From Pohlia nutans (lineage: Eukaryota > Streptophyta > Bryopsida > Bryales > Mniaceae): a stretch of 64,000 bases of DNA. The notes under the pieces are model-generated. The model was given only the letters and a program-made list of their open reading frames with translations. It made no database searches and was not told where the DNA came from. The translations under genes were made by a program, and so were the position numbers. The stretch covers positions 7,774,213 to 7,838,212 of the forward strand of contig CM040093.1 in NCBI GenBank assembly GCA_022496805.1, written 5' to 3'. Below, piece by piece: positions 1-10,912 of this stretch (position 1 is its first letter; each line of letters begins with the position of its first letter).

Positions 1-36
1 CCAAATCTGGAAAAGGGTGAGGACGTTTAGGGTTAA
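1..36. mobile_element. Right end of a TTAA (piggyBac-like) MITE, cut by window edge
   Basis: The segment ends GGACGTTTAGGGTTAA with TTAA at 33-36. The preceding bases (ccaaatctgg) match the right-end region of the complete copy at 14264-14844. The rest lies outside the window. Confidence 0.6.
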
Positions 37-103
37 AGTTTGTGCATTGGGGACCACTTTGTACTTGAGTGGTTGTTTTGTGGTCCCAATGCACAAACTT
101 TAA
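33..103. repeat. Short foldback with TTAA at both ends
   Basis: Arms at 33-57 and 80-103 are complementary apart from one extra G in the left arm; the spacer is 22 nt. Both outer ends are TTAA, and the left TTAA is shared with the element end at 1-36. It could be a very small TTAA element or a foldback made on insertion. Confidence 0.6.
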
Positions 104-354
104 ACATATGTAACTTTTGCATATTAACTCGAATTTTGGAGTTTTAAAGTGCGTTGGAAAACGCATAGAAAGGAGAACGCGGACCACCAAAGATGATGTG
201 GACAGTGATTGTCCACGTAGGACTCTAGAAGTTTCCATACCCGCTTCATCAATTTGGGTTCTGGTAAGGAATGAAAGTCGAGGCCTTCTTGAGGTCCCAA
301 TTCTTTCTTAATGCAACAAATGTACAATACTCTTTTGTTGGTGAGGCACAAAAG

Positions 355-500
355 CATACTAGTAGAAAAAAGGTACTTGGGCACCAATGAAAGGTGTTCA
401 GAGTGTGGTCTCCAAGGCCCATATTCAGTGCTAATGTAGGCCTTAGGCACCTAGCCTTGGCCCTATTCCTTAGTTCTCAAAGACCATCCTTTTACTAGTG
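355..500. mobile_element. CACTA-like MITE
   Basis: The left end reads CATACTAGTAGAAAA and the right end reads TTTTACTAGTG, an inverted pair resembling plant CACTA termini. There is no coding capacity. The interior (gggcaccaa, ggcccat) resembles the copy at 23157-23474. Confidence 0.45.
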
Positions 501-508
501 GCGAAAAG

Positions 509-641
509 GTAGATATGCCCATTACCATCTATTTAATAATTATGTCCTCGCATACTAGAGGTATACATTTGTGTTTTAGAATGTATGCCACCAGTACATG
601 AGGGTGGAATTGAGTGTTGGGAGGTAATGGATACGTCTACC
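509..641. repeat. Palindromic MITE, GTAGA-TATGCCC family, copy 1
   Basis: The inverted ends GTAGATATGCCCATTACC and GGTAATGGATACGTCTAC bound about 130 bp. Related copies lie at 15465-15595 and 35568-35692. The superfamily is not determined. Confidence 0.5.
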
Positions 642-844
642 TTAATGTGACTCTTGAACCGCATACCATTACAAAGTTTGAAAACACTGTCATTCCTGAA
701 AGTCCAGTTGTGATGCTAATTTGAAAACAAAAAACCATATACCACTAAACAAAAACAAAAACTAATAATGACCACTTCTACACCGGACTAGTCACAATAT
801 CGGATATTCGTCCCTACTACAAAGTCTACCTCTAAATAAAGGTA

Positions 845-1391
845 TTAACCCCTAAACGTCCACGCATCCAGTTACTGGATGTTTGTTGGTCAAACCCAAT
901 ATTGATCTTGAAGATGACTTTTGTTGCTAATACACCCAACTAAGAAATGAAGTTTATTAAGTCTAGTTTGTACTCCACTTTTCAAATCGTAAAAAGTCCA
1001 ATTATTGAGTATTTTATTGCTTGTGCAAGCTTTGTAGCTCAAGGTTTGAATTACACTACATAGGATGTTCACCTTTCGAATTTCAAAATTTAAATAAAAA
1101 ATTTCTATGGAAAACATATCATGTGATTCTCCATTGTAATTTGTACCTGTTCCCAAAAAAAAATTTATTTTTTAAAGCTTTTTTGTAATAGAAATTATTT
1201 TTTGAAGTATTTGACTTAAAAATTTGTTAAAAAGGTCATATTAAATATAAAAAAATCTGAAAATTTCAAGACTGATAGGAAACATTCAATTCCATGCATG
1301 AAAAATATTACAAAATATATTTTGATAAATCTTGAAGGCTAAATTGTGTAGTTTGACTTTCCTACAAAGGAGTGGTACGTTTAAGGGTTAA
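845..1391. mobile_element. TTAA (piggyBac-like) MITE, CGTCC subfamily
   Basis: It starts TTAACCCCTAAACGTCC (TTAA 845-848) and ends ACGTTTAAGGGTTAA (TTAA 1388-1391), 547 bp. A short hairpin (CATCCAGTTACTGGATG) lies just inside the left end, as in sister copies. The interior is AT-rich with no plausible coding sequence. Confidence 0.75.
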
Positions 1392-1484
1392 GGGTCGACC
1401 TTGCTATCTATGCCCTTGAGGCATAGATACACGAACTACCCCAACACACTCTCCATTGACGATGGTCCCCCTAAACAACATCAC

Positions 1485-1523
<39 letters not shown>

Positions 1524-1592
1524 GATGTTCACTTAATCCATCCAAAGTTGTTATTGTAGTACCATAGTAGAGTCGCCACTCCGCGAGCAAAC

Positions 1593-1684
<92 letters not shown>

Positions 1685-2350
1685 TAAGGTTCACCCCTCA
1701 AAATTGAATTTCTTGATTTTGTTATTTTATAAAAAAGATGATAAAAAAATGGTCCAAAATAGCTTAGAAAATGTTCCCAGGTGATGTGAGTACTGTGTAT
1801 AATACTAAGGATTCCACCCAAATAATCACTTTGTTCGTCCCTTGATGTATGGCATTGGTTCATGGATTCTGAAACACACATACTGGTATTTTGGTGAATT
1901 TGAACTATAGAAGTAGCCGTGTCCCCGATTATTGGCTCGGAACTGAAACAGAGGAGGAGAAAAAGCTACATCTACAGTTAATTTGAGCAAGTTTGCTACT
2001 CTGAAAAAGCAAGCCATGCTACAAGGACAAAGCCTCTTGTAGGGTAGTTGCTTGTTTTGCAACTACTGAGGATTAAAAAACAAATCTATCGTCGTCGGTA
2101 ATTTTAAAATATTCTTTACGTATTTTACCCAAATATGTGGACGAACAGAAGTTTGTAGGAGGCTTGAATTTCTCTTCATTTTCATTTCTGATAAGTTTCA
2201 ACAATCTATGTAAACCCTACTTCAAGCCTTATTTTATTTTATTTTATTATTATTATTATATTTCACATTCCTTTTAATTTTTCTCTTGATAAAAATGAAT
2301 GCCTACTTCGTATTTGTAGGAGTAAAATGATGTTTACTTTTGAGATGGTA
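1392..2350. other. Intergenic, no gene seen; two microsatellites
   Basis: The stretch holds an (ATT)n tract near 1486-1522 and a long (TA)n tract near 1595-1676. Sequence around 1560-1760 (gagtcgccac, then caaaattgaatttcttg) recurs at about 35770-35850, so it is an old dispersed repeat. No supported gene. Confidence 0.6.
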
Positions 2351-2528
2351 CATCGAAATCACCATATATTGTGGGTGCGTGAATGGACTAGGTTCATTCA
2401 TCCATTTTAAACAAAACTTCATCCAATTTGAACAATTTTCATCCATTTTGGATTAATTTTATCACAGAATTATTATTAGTAAAGCCTCTCGTAAATACAG
2501 TGGGCCACAGTATATGGTGATTTCGGTG
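2351..2528. mobile_element. TA-flanked MITE, CGAAATCACCATATA family, copy 1
   Basis: The termini are CATCGAAATCACCATATA and TATGGTGATTTCGGTG, flanked by TA at 2349-2350 and 2529-2530. A TA duplication with inverted ends and no coding capacity fits a Tc1/mariner-type MITE. A second copy lies at 16241-16436. Confidence 0.6.
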
Positions 2529-3354
2529 TAGTAGGAGCTAGTACTGTATTATGTTCAAATTCAGAATACCTAACTTACTGTAGGTAGAGGGCAGAAAATA
2601 TTTCTAAAATTAAACGTCAATTTTTATGGTGAAAATGAGAACCTTGCAAAAACATTTGTAATTATCCCATCTACAGAGCCTTATTTTTCAAAAATAATAA
2701 TTAAATATTCAACATAGATGTCTCCACCTACGGAATTCTATTGCATGCCCGAAAAAGTACAAAACCAACTTACAAATGGAGTTGGACAAATGTACATGAC
2801 ATGTACATTTTAACTGACAGAATCTATTGTACACGATTGAGTATATTCGTTATTTTTTGTGCTTATTCTTGTGAATATAATCTGGCACTCAATTTCATAC
2901 TCCAGTCCTCAATGCCCTCAGATATCTCAGAATTCTAATGATTCTCAAAATGGCCCGGATGCACAATTCATGCCCACCTAAAATGAAAGGCTCAAATTGG
3001 GTTCGATGTGACCATATAAATTTTATTCTTCTTAGAATTGTATACGGTTCGCATATAAATTTTATTCTTTTTAGAATTGTATACGATTCTTTCGCATAAA
3101 AAAAAAAATCCCGACTATTTCTTGTGGTCCTCCGCGAGTATCTCCCGAGTACCATATGGAAGTGCAAACACATTCATATGATATTTATCATGCACTACCG
3201 GTATTACATTCTAAACAATTTTTTGGACACTACTAAAAGCTTAGAATTAAACCAATGCCGTGTATTGTATGGCTTCCTCTTTTTCCGCGCGGTAATGGCA
3301 CAAAGCACAACACTGAAAGGGATCGATACTCTTTGCTTGTTTATATTTTGTGTG

Positions 3355-3517
3355 CATAATATTCAGTACCCTTCATGCCCATTGCCTTTCCTTCATGCAC
3401 TTTGTTCATCACTTTGAGCCTCCACCTGTCCACTTAGCTACTGATGAAGTACTGTTGGGTGTGGAATATTCCATTGTAGAGCCAAGGCAAAGACAGTGCA
3501 TGCTACTGAATATTATG
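3355..3517. repeat. CATAACATTCAGTA palindromic repeat, uninterrupted copy
   Basis: The ends CATAATATTCAGTA and TACTGAATATTATG are inverted. The copies at about 9576-10424 and 34647-34817 share the interior. This copy and the 34.6-kb copy show the empty site for the insertion at 9658-10338. Confidence 0.6.
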
Positions 3518-3783
3518 TGGTCTACCCTTTTGGTTTCAGGATTTTTGTCTCTCGATTTGCAACAAAATAGTGTAGCAGCATCTTTGAAATGGATTCTATT
3601 CGGACGTTTTTTCCAATTGATTTTCCTCCAACTGTATCTCTCTATTTTGCCTCAAAATCCATCATTCTGATATTCGTTATGAGCCTGCTAGATTGCTTGT
3701 AATTGCGTGCAGAACTAGATTGGAAGCTTGGTTAACTAATTGCAACCACGTGAACACAAGTGCTCGTGCAAAGGGGTTCGATA

Positions 3784-3846
3784 TTAACCCTTAATGGACC
3801 ATGCGTCTGTTTTTTGAACAACCGATGAACACCATCATTAATAGAA
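3784..3846. mobile_element. Left end of a TTAA element, interrupted
   Basis: TTAACCCTTAATGGACC at 3784 resembles the TTAACCCTTAAAGGACC termini elsewhere. The segment is broken by the hAT-like element that begins at 3847. Its right end may be the TCGGGGGTTAA at 4875-4885, but I cannot prove that pairing. Confidence 0.35.
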
Positions 3847-3987
3847 CCCGGGGGTGAGTTGTACTAAACACGTACAAGTATATACGTGAGTGCATAGAAG
3901 GGGTATTAATTTGAACATTACTGTATGAGGTATACATACAATATAACATATTTAGAGTTGAAATATTGACATATTCTTACATTAAAC

Positions 3988-4070
<83 letters not shown>

Positions 4071-4190
4071 ATGGAATGGATCTGTATATAAAGGCTTTTA
4101 GATATATAACACCTCGTATATGGGGGTTTTTTTAGAGGGGGTCATAAATGCACGTGATTCTCAAACCTAATGTAGAGTGCACCCTCGAGG
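3847..4190 (-). mobile_element. hAT-like MITE, CCCGGGG family, with expanded TA tract
   Basis: It is the inverted copy of the elements at 26081-26350 and 39471-39740, with shared interior motifs such as cacgtgattctca. The ends are CCCGGGGGTG and GTGCACCCTCGAGG. The flanks TAATAGAA and CAATAGGA match at 6 of 8 positions, in line with an 8-bp hAT duplication. A (TA)n run near 3990-4068 makes it longer than its 270-bp relatives. Confidence 0.6.
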
Positions 4191-4869
4191 CAATAGGATC
4201 ATCTTATTGTATCCTTTCCGTTCATCCTTTGGGTAGTACATTCTATAGGCAATAGGTGACAACACTGTGTAAGTTTTGCATCTTGAGAATCGTTACATTT
4301 CGATAAAGAATTTCATTTATGTGGAATTGACTCACTGTATACTAAATGTTTTGAAATGATTTAGAACTAGGCGAGACTTCACCACTAATGAAGTGTGTAG
4401 AAAATGATCCACAAAGATTGGAAACATTTTTTATTTTTATTTTTTGTGCATGTCTGGTCATACCTACTAAATTATCGGTAGTAAAGAAAAATCATTTTCT
4501 ACATAGTCACTTTAATTGCAAGGTCAATATCAGAGGCATCACAAGTGAAAGGGTTGATTATTTTATATTTTATATTTATATTCTCGTATTCCTGACTTGA
4601 TTCATGACACCCTCATTTTTTCGTAATTTATTTTAAAAAGAAAATTCACAAAATTCACAACAAAATTGTTGGGCAACACTTTGCCTGTGTGAGTATAGTT
4701 GGCGATTTCATTCTCGATCTTAATTGATAAAGGGAATATTAGCATTCATTTTTTTGCAAGTAACTCTACACATATGAAACTCAAAGATCCTACAGTTCAT
4801 TTTCTAGTCCCCATATTTATATATTTTTTGGCTCAATGTTTTAGAAGTGGCAGTTTTGGTGATCCTCCA

Positions 4870-4900
4870 GTCCTTCGGGGGTTAACCCTTCAAACAACAT
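4870..4900. mobile_element. Isolated TTAA element termini
   Basis: The junction TCCTTCGGGGGTTAACCCTT (TTAA at 4882-4885) looks like a right end (GGTCCTTTAGGGGTTAA type) meeting a left end (TTAACCC). Partner ends were not firmly identified, so this may be remains of one or two elements. Confidence 0.35.
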
Positions 4901-5442
4901 TTTAAGTGCTAGGGGGATAGCCTAATTTGGATTTGTGAATCTTTCTTATATGGACATCATGAAGCTTGTAGTTTTGTACAAATGATAGATCAATGAAAAA
5001 AAGTATTAAATGATGTCAAAAAGTTGAAGTGTATTAAAGATGCTATCTTGATGATTTGTTGAAAACCGTACCATAGGGCTTGGCATTTTTTTTAAGGATT
5101 AAGGTGGAATGTCTCATAATCCCCACTGCTACCCAAGGAACCTAAAAATGACCACTTGTGATCCCCAAAGAACCTATCATAATGAACATCTTATGATCTA
5201 ATAGGAGGCTTCTATAGGTGAACGAAATTGGTACTTTCAGGATACCAAATATTGTTAAAACAACATCATAAACGAAATACGACTCTCTTCCCACTTTCAT
5301 AATTCATATGAATTACATTTACTTGAGAAAAGGAGGAAAGGAAACCTTTTTATTAATGAATTTTATGTATCTATTAGTCAAAAATAGTCCCAAGTCAATT
5401 TTCAAAATTTCCCAAGCAAACAACTGAATTGAAATGGGCAAT

Positions 5443-5876
5443 TTAACTCCTAAAGGACCAAGAAACCCGAATTGGGTCTCTTACTTTTTTTAGTAGTTTT
5501 GAGTAGATCATACGTGGACTTCTTTTTGTTAAAATATATTTGCTTTTTTGACCAACAAGTCCACTTTCAGTACTTCTATAAGATTCCTTAGCCCTTCTAT
5601 TGTTGACCTCAGAATCTTGGCCATTATTCCGAATCACTGTAGCAAATGGGTAGGTCCACATCATTTTTAGCTAAAGATTGGGTGGTGAAACATTTGTATT
5701 TAATGTTAAAGCTTCTACAGTGCTACTATTGAAAAGAGAAGACTTCACTAACTGCTAAAGAACCTTATGTTTGATGATAAAAAAAAAATTGGTCCTATTT
5801 GAATTATATTTTTCACAATATGATTAATTGAATTTGTCAATTTAAAAGTATGGACCCTTGGTACTTTTGGGGTTAA
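5443..5876. mobile_element. TTAA (piggyBac-like) MITE, GGACCAAG subfamily, with nested insertion
   Basis: It starts TTAACTCCTAAAGGACCAAG and ends ACTTTTGGGGTTAA (TTAA 5443-5446 and 5873-5876), 434 bp. Removing the repeat nested at about 5577-5772 leaves about 238 bp, close to the intact 230-bp copies at 14038 and 37308. Confidence 0.75.
5577..5772. repeat. ATAAGGTTCTTTAG palindromic repeat nested in TTAA MITE
   Basis: The left end ATAAGATTCCTTAG and right end CTAAAGAACCTTAT are inverted. Relatives occur at 24206-24388 and about 13361-13530, sharing stretches such as tttagctaaagattgg and aatgttaaagcttctac. The superfamily is unknown. Confidence 0.5.
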
Positions 5877-7009
5877 GGGCATTCTACTTTAACGGGATTG
5901 TAGGAAGAGCAACATGTTTCTTGAAGAGCAGACCAAAAGAATTAGTCATAAGGAGATGCAATTGGTGGGTGACACCTCGTTGGCTTGGCTACCACTCGGC
6001 TTAATTTCCACCCCTCCAGCTCAGCTTCCGCACCTGCCATGTCAGCATCATGGTGTCCAGCTCCGCACTGATGCATGGCCTTGTCATGTCTTCGATCCCA
6101 CATGTTGATGGTTTTCATTTGGTGGGCTGCCCTTGATGACTTCCACATTCCAACATGAATGCACTCAACCCTCTCTAGGGGACAAGTAGGTTTCAAAATC
6201 CACTCTAATCAATGTTTGTAAAATTGGCTTAAATTTGTCTTTTCTATAATCAAAATGTTGTTTAAATAGAAGAACAAAGGAAATTAGAAAAAAATTGAAA
6301 TGATTTTAGCTCAATTTGGCATCCCCTCTTAATTTGGAAGAGAAAAAAAAACAAAAAAACAAAAACATAGGACATCTCACATGGTGATGAATAGGAATCG
6401 AGAATTTGTGTAAATTTGATGTTATGAAATTCTTGAAGAAATTATAATTTTTTTAATAATCTACCAAAATTTCTCACCATTTTAGAAATTCCGATTAAAA
6501 TCTCTTAGATGTCATTTGAGCAGATTTAACAACTTACTCCAAACCTATGTTACTTTATAACTAATGATAAAAAAAACGAACATTGACTCACTACTGGTAA
6601 TGTAAGGTCACAATTTGTTGTGGAAGCTATATACAACATGAAAGATTCTCATGGTATACATAGACTGTGTAGTTACAACTTATTGTACAATTAAAGAGGG
6701 TTGAGTATAACTTTGCACTTGCAAAGTTATTGGATAGAAGTAATTTTTTTTCTTTCTAAAATGGGCATGAATTAACCCTAAGTGTACCATTGGACCAAAA
6801 TAGTTCATTTAAATTAAAATATATTTTATCTTGATTTAAATAAATATTTAGAAAAACATTACAATATGAATTAAACGACGATAGTTGGGTAGGACATTGT
6901 CAACAAAATTTATTTAGTCGATTAGTCACACTTCTATGTAAGAAGCTTGTACATACTTTATGTTCTAGTATATGTGGCAAATTTTGGTAAGACATGGAAG
7001 TGTGGCTAA
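5877..7009. other. Intergenic, no gene seen
   Basis: A GC-richer patch at about 5960-6180 has overlapping short frames on both strands with no recognisable domain. The rest is AT-rich. A possible TTAACCCTAAGTG terminus lies near 6773 without a partner. Confidence 0.5.
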
Positions 7010-7523
7010 GAGCATCTGCACCTATGCCCTCAAAGAGTTTGACACACTCAATAATTAGATGAAAAATGCTAAGGGCCCCTTCTAAAAATGCCTCTTGACC
7101 CTTCAATCATAGTGTGTTAAGAAACGGCCCTTCAAATCTAAGTTTAGTTGACTATAACCCACATTCTACTTATGATTGGTCCATTGACTATTTGATGTGC
7201 AATTTTGGTGTTTGAGGGGTGTTTGAGGATGGAAAAAAATCCATTAATCCTTGCTGAACTACACCCTTTACATAGTAGCAACATTGTAGAAAAAATACTA
7301 ATAAAATAATTCAACTCTCCAACCCTCTTTGCTTGGCCCAACTGAAGTTAGAGAAAATTCTCAACGATTCCTCCGATCCCCTGATAGATGCTTGAGATTT
7401 CAGAGGTGAACAGTAGGGGGGCAGAATAAAATTATGGGAGGGAGAGAGTAAGTTCAAGGGCTCTTCAAATGTAGATGAATAATTTGAGTGAGTTAGCTTT
7501 AGCATGCATGGGTATGGATGCTC
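7010..7523. mobile_element. PIF/Harbinger-like MITE (GAGCATC ends, TAA duplication)
   Basis: The ends GAGCATCTGCACCTATGCC and GGGTATGGATGCTC are inverted and flanked by TAA at 7007-7009 and 7524-7526; length 514 bp. A 3-bp TAA duplication is the PIF/Harbinger signature. It has no coding capacity. Confidence 0.6.
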
Positions 7524-8631
7524 TAAAGACCACAAAATTGATGCCAAAGCAAAGACCAAAATAATACTAAACGCATCCTCAATGGACACCACCGAAACTC
7601 GGAGATAAATTGGTGTAGGAATGCCATATTTGCCACAAGGGCCGGCATGAAAGTCAGTTGGAGATCTTACGAGCACAATATTGATAACTTTAACTAGCTG
7701 GCTTCTTTCTCTCGCCGGCGGTGATCCCGTCTGGTGATGTGTATTTTGTTCTTTGCAATGAAATGTGTGTCATTTGTTTTTTTTTAAATTAAAAAAATTA
7801 AAAGCACGGAGATAAATAAATAAACCATGGGTCATCTACTGTACTTGCATGGCGGGCATCCCAGCATTGTTTGTTGTTTCAATGTTTTCAACTTTTTGTG
7901 TGATACCTTGGACTCTTTATTGACACCATGGCCACTTGATTTCTTGGCAAAGAATTGTTCACCCGACCATTCTGAGTTTCTGACACAAGTATGTAGCCAT
8001 TGTGAAAACTCGTTCATGCAGCTATTAACCTCATCGAGTTTTCACAAGCGTCATCCCATCAGACAGAAGCTTTTATGACTGAAACGCTGAGAACTGAATG
8101 AGGTTGTTCAATCATTGTTAAAAGGTGCCTCATTTGCTTAAAAAATCATGTGGCCCCAATACCCGTAGATATGTTGACTCCATATGGATCAATTATGTTC
8201 TAAACTTTTTAAAATTCAAAAAGTTTAGAAGTATAATGAAATGAGGAAAACCTGTTTTTTACTTTGAAAAAAATAAATAAGGTGCTTTGTGTGTGTGTGT
8301 GTTGGTATTTGTGTTTGAAAAAAACCATGATATTTTTGCACAATTTGTCATTTTTTGGGTATCTTTTTTCTTCTTATTGATAGATTGTTTACTTTAGCAT
8401 GCTTGCATTTGACTTGTTATCCTGTTTTTTTAATACCTTCTAAATATAAAACCAATAGAAATGATTTATGATTTATGAATTCTCCTCATTTAGAGCTTCA
8501 TTTGTGTTCAAAATATAAGAGCATCGCCACCCTCCGCAACCCCGGGCACGGCAATCTGGCATGTCACGGTGGTGTTGGCGAAGGCCATGATCATCCATAG
8601 CCATGAAATGGTGACTAGGAGCCCGTGCGTG

Positions 8632-9016
8632 TTAACCCTTAAACGTCAAGGTAAGCCCCATGGGCTTATTTAAAAGAGAATAATCAAGAAAAAAAGTAGA
8701 TTTTCTCAACCAAATCAATCGTGGATTGGTGCGTTGGAAAGCTACTGAAAATGCGATCTAGATTGCAAATTTGCGCCTCATTTGAGAGATTGTGGAATCG
8801 TTGGTAAGCAATCAAAGTTATGAAATTGAACAAGTTTTTGAGGTTGGGGCAGCTGAGATGCTGCAGTGCTACAGTGCTACAGTGTTGGCCAGCAGTGTCC
8901 CGCAGAGCCGTTTTTGCATTTTTTTCGTTTTTTTTTTTTTTTTTTTTTTTTCCCTCCGAAAATTTAGATGCCTTTCGGGCTGCCCCGCCCAGGCCCTCTT
9001 GACGTTTAAGGGTTAA
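8632..9016 (+). mobile_element. TTAA (piggyBac-like) MITE, GC-rich 385-bp subfamily
   Basis: It starts TTAACCCTTAAACGTCAAG and ends CTTGACGTTTAAGGGTTAA (TTAA 8632-8635 and 9013-9016). The interior contains a repeated cagtgctacagtg stretch and a poly-T tract at about 8929-8951. The element at 61726-63503 is the same subfamily in opposite orientation, interrupted by nested insertions. A short PIF-like end (AGAGCATCGCCACC at 8519) lies upstream without a clear partner. Confidence 0.8.
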
Positions 9017-9575
9017 AAAAAAGTATGCGGCCGGTTACTTATCATGATTGTTCTGTAAAAGGGCAAGGCATATACTTAACTTTTAACTATCATAGGTTAT
9101 TCTTTTATCAAGTATTTACAATTTTTAGCAAAGAAAAAGTTCATTTAAAATTTGGCAACTCTTGTATTTTCAAAGATGATTTTGGCAATTTCATCCATTC
9201 AATTTATCAAATTTTCTAATGTTAAAATTTGCTTGGACCGAAAGCAATTAAGATTTTGGCAAAAAAATTTGCCACGAATTTTTTAGCTGCTCTAGAGGGT
9301 TGGACTTTCCCAGGCTCCCAACCACTGTTCGGGGAGAACCGGAAGTTAGTTTCGAGTGATCCGGTTCAATCAACCGAAAAAACCGATTCAAATTTGAATC
9401 CTCAAGCTAATTACCGTTTTAAAATTTAAGAATATTATTATTTCTAGTTATAAACAAAGGCAAAAACCGCAATAGCTATGTGAAAAGCCAGTTGAATATT
9501 GACAATAGAGGCCAAAATTAGGGACATCCCTCAAAATCTTCCCAAACTCTCCTCCCAACAACCCCAACGAGCATA

Positions 9576-10424
9576 ACATTCAGTAGCCTTTAGGCCCAAT
9601 GCCTTTCCTTGATGCACTCTGCTCATCACCTTGAGCCTCCATCTGTCCACTTAGCTACACTAAATGGCGTATTTAGTGTTCGAGGATAATTAATGTCTTT
9701 TACCACAATTCGTTCAAAAATGAAGAGAAATAGTGTCCCTTAACACTACATAAGAGTTTGCCACTTGTCATTCTCACTTTCATTGAGAGTGCCATGTTCT
9801 TTCCAAATAATGAGAGTGACATGAGGTGACATGCCATATTTATTATAAAGTTGCCATATGTCATTGGAACACTGCATTCATTTTTTTCTTACAAGGACAC
9901 TAAGGTAGGTGTGCTGAATTCCGTGCGGGTCCCAATGTCGATCCCTACATTTTGGAGCTGGGTCCTTAAAACCGCCTGATCAAGTTTGAAAAAGCACCCA
10001 AGAAGCATTCTAAAAATTGCTCTTTTATTGGCTGATTTTGAGAATCCAACCTGTGGATAAAGCACGAACCCTATGCACGAGTAATGGCCAGTCTATGCTT
10101 TTAGACTTAGAAATTCACAGAAAATTGTAGGCATATTCAAAAAATGTGTTTTTTTTGGGATGCCTTTGCACGAGCTTTGCAGAGCATCCAAAAATAATAA
10201 ACTTTTTCTTTCACAGACCTAACCATGCAAACCTGAAATTTGGACGGAAATATGAACATCTACCTTATATCTAACTAAAATTAAATAGTGTTTGGGTTTA
10301 GAAATAGTGTCGTGGGACACTAAATACACCATTTAGTGTACTGATAAAGTACTGTTGGGTATGGAATATTCCACACCATCTACTGTAGAGCCAAGGAAGG
10401 GACAGTGCATGCTGCTGAATGTTA
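9576..10424. repeat. CATAACATTCAGTA repeat interrupted by a TA-flanked transposon
   Basis: The ends CATAACATTCAGTAG (left) and CTGCTGAATGTTATG (right) match the uninterrupted copies at 3355-3517 and 34647-34817. The interior is split by the element at 9658-10338. The flanks carry a direct repeat (caaaatcttcccaaactc) near 9531 and 10465. Confidence 0.6.
9658..10338. mobile_element. TA-flanked DNA transposon (CACTAAATGG ends)
   Basis: It is 681 bp, with termini CACTAAATGGCGTATTTAG and CTAAATACACCATTTAGTG. TA at 9656-9657 and 10339-10340 flanks it. The uninterrupted repeat copies read ttagctactg or ttagctacta at the same place, so the TA is a true 2-bp target duplication, as in Tc1/mariner. No transposase is encoded. 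Confidence 0.8.
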
Positions 10425-10534
10425 TGAGACAGTAGAAATGGGTAAAATTACAGGCATTCTTCAAAATCTTCCCAAACTCTGCTCCCAACAATCCCAGCAA
10501 GACAGTAGAAATGGGATTATTGGTTAGTTAATTC

Positions 10535-10912
10535 TTGCAAGAATCAGTAAAGTGGTGGGGTGGATTGGATCATGTCAGAGTTGTCGCTGAATTCATCATG
10601 ATATTCTTGTGGCCGAGTCTGGAAATTTCAAATCCAAAGGCTGGCAGTGGGGCTCCTTTGCATGTGGAAGCTCCAGAAAGAGAGGACATCAATATAACTT
10701 TGGTCGCCACTGTTGGCCCATTCAAGTCACACCAAGAAGCTCCAGCACTCCTGGTAAATTTTGAAAATAATATACAATTTCTTGCAATGTTAGAGCCTTC
10801 TCTGTCTCTTCCTGCTTTTGGCCAACGCATGTGCGTTGGTGGAGCGCAAATTTCTTGTGGAATTCAAAATGCGTTGGAGCAGCTTCTTGCATGCGTCAGG
10901 TTAAATAAATAA
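10535..10912 (+). pseudogene. Possible coding fragment, unidentified
   Basis: An open frame of 125 codons at higher GC than its surroundings; residues about 25-115 look protein-like rather than low-complexity. I recognise no family. It follows the repeats at 9.5-10.5 kb, has no visible partner exons, and could be a captured or broken exon. The antisense frame is also open for 86 codons, which weakens the case. Confidence 0.2.

Noticed and set aside
124..450. 108-codon minus-strand frame as a gene
   Set aside because: It overlaps a CACTA-like MITE, lacks a recognisable domain, and the opposite strand is also open.
1550..1760. LTR retrotransposon remnant (gagtcgccac block shared with 35.77 kb)
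   Set aside because: No LTR pair, primer-binding site or polyprotein was seen; kept only as a dispersed repeat.
1595..4068. Long (TA)n tracts as origins or matrix-attachment sites
   Set aside because: Simple microsatellites; one lies inside a hAT-like MITE. Nothing further supports a function.
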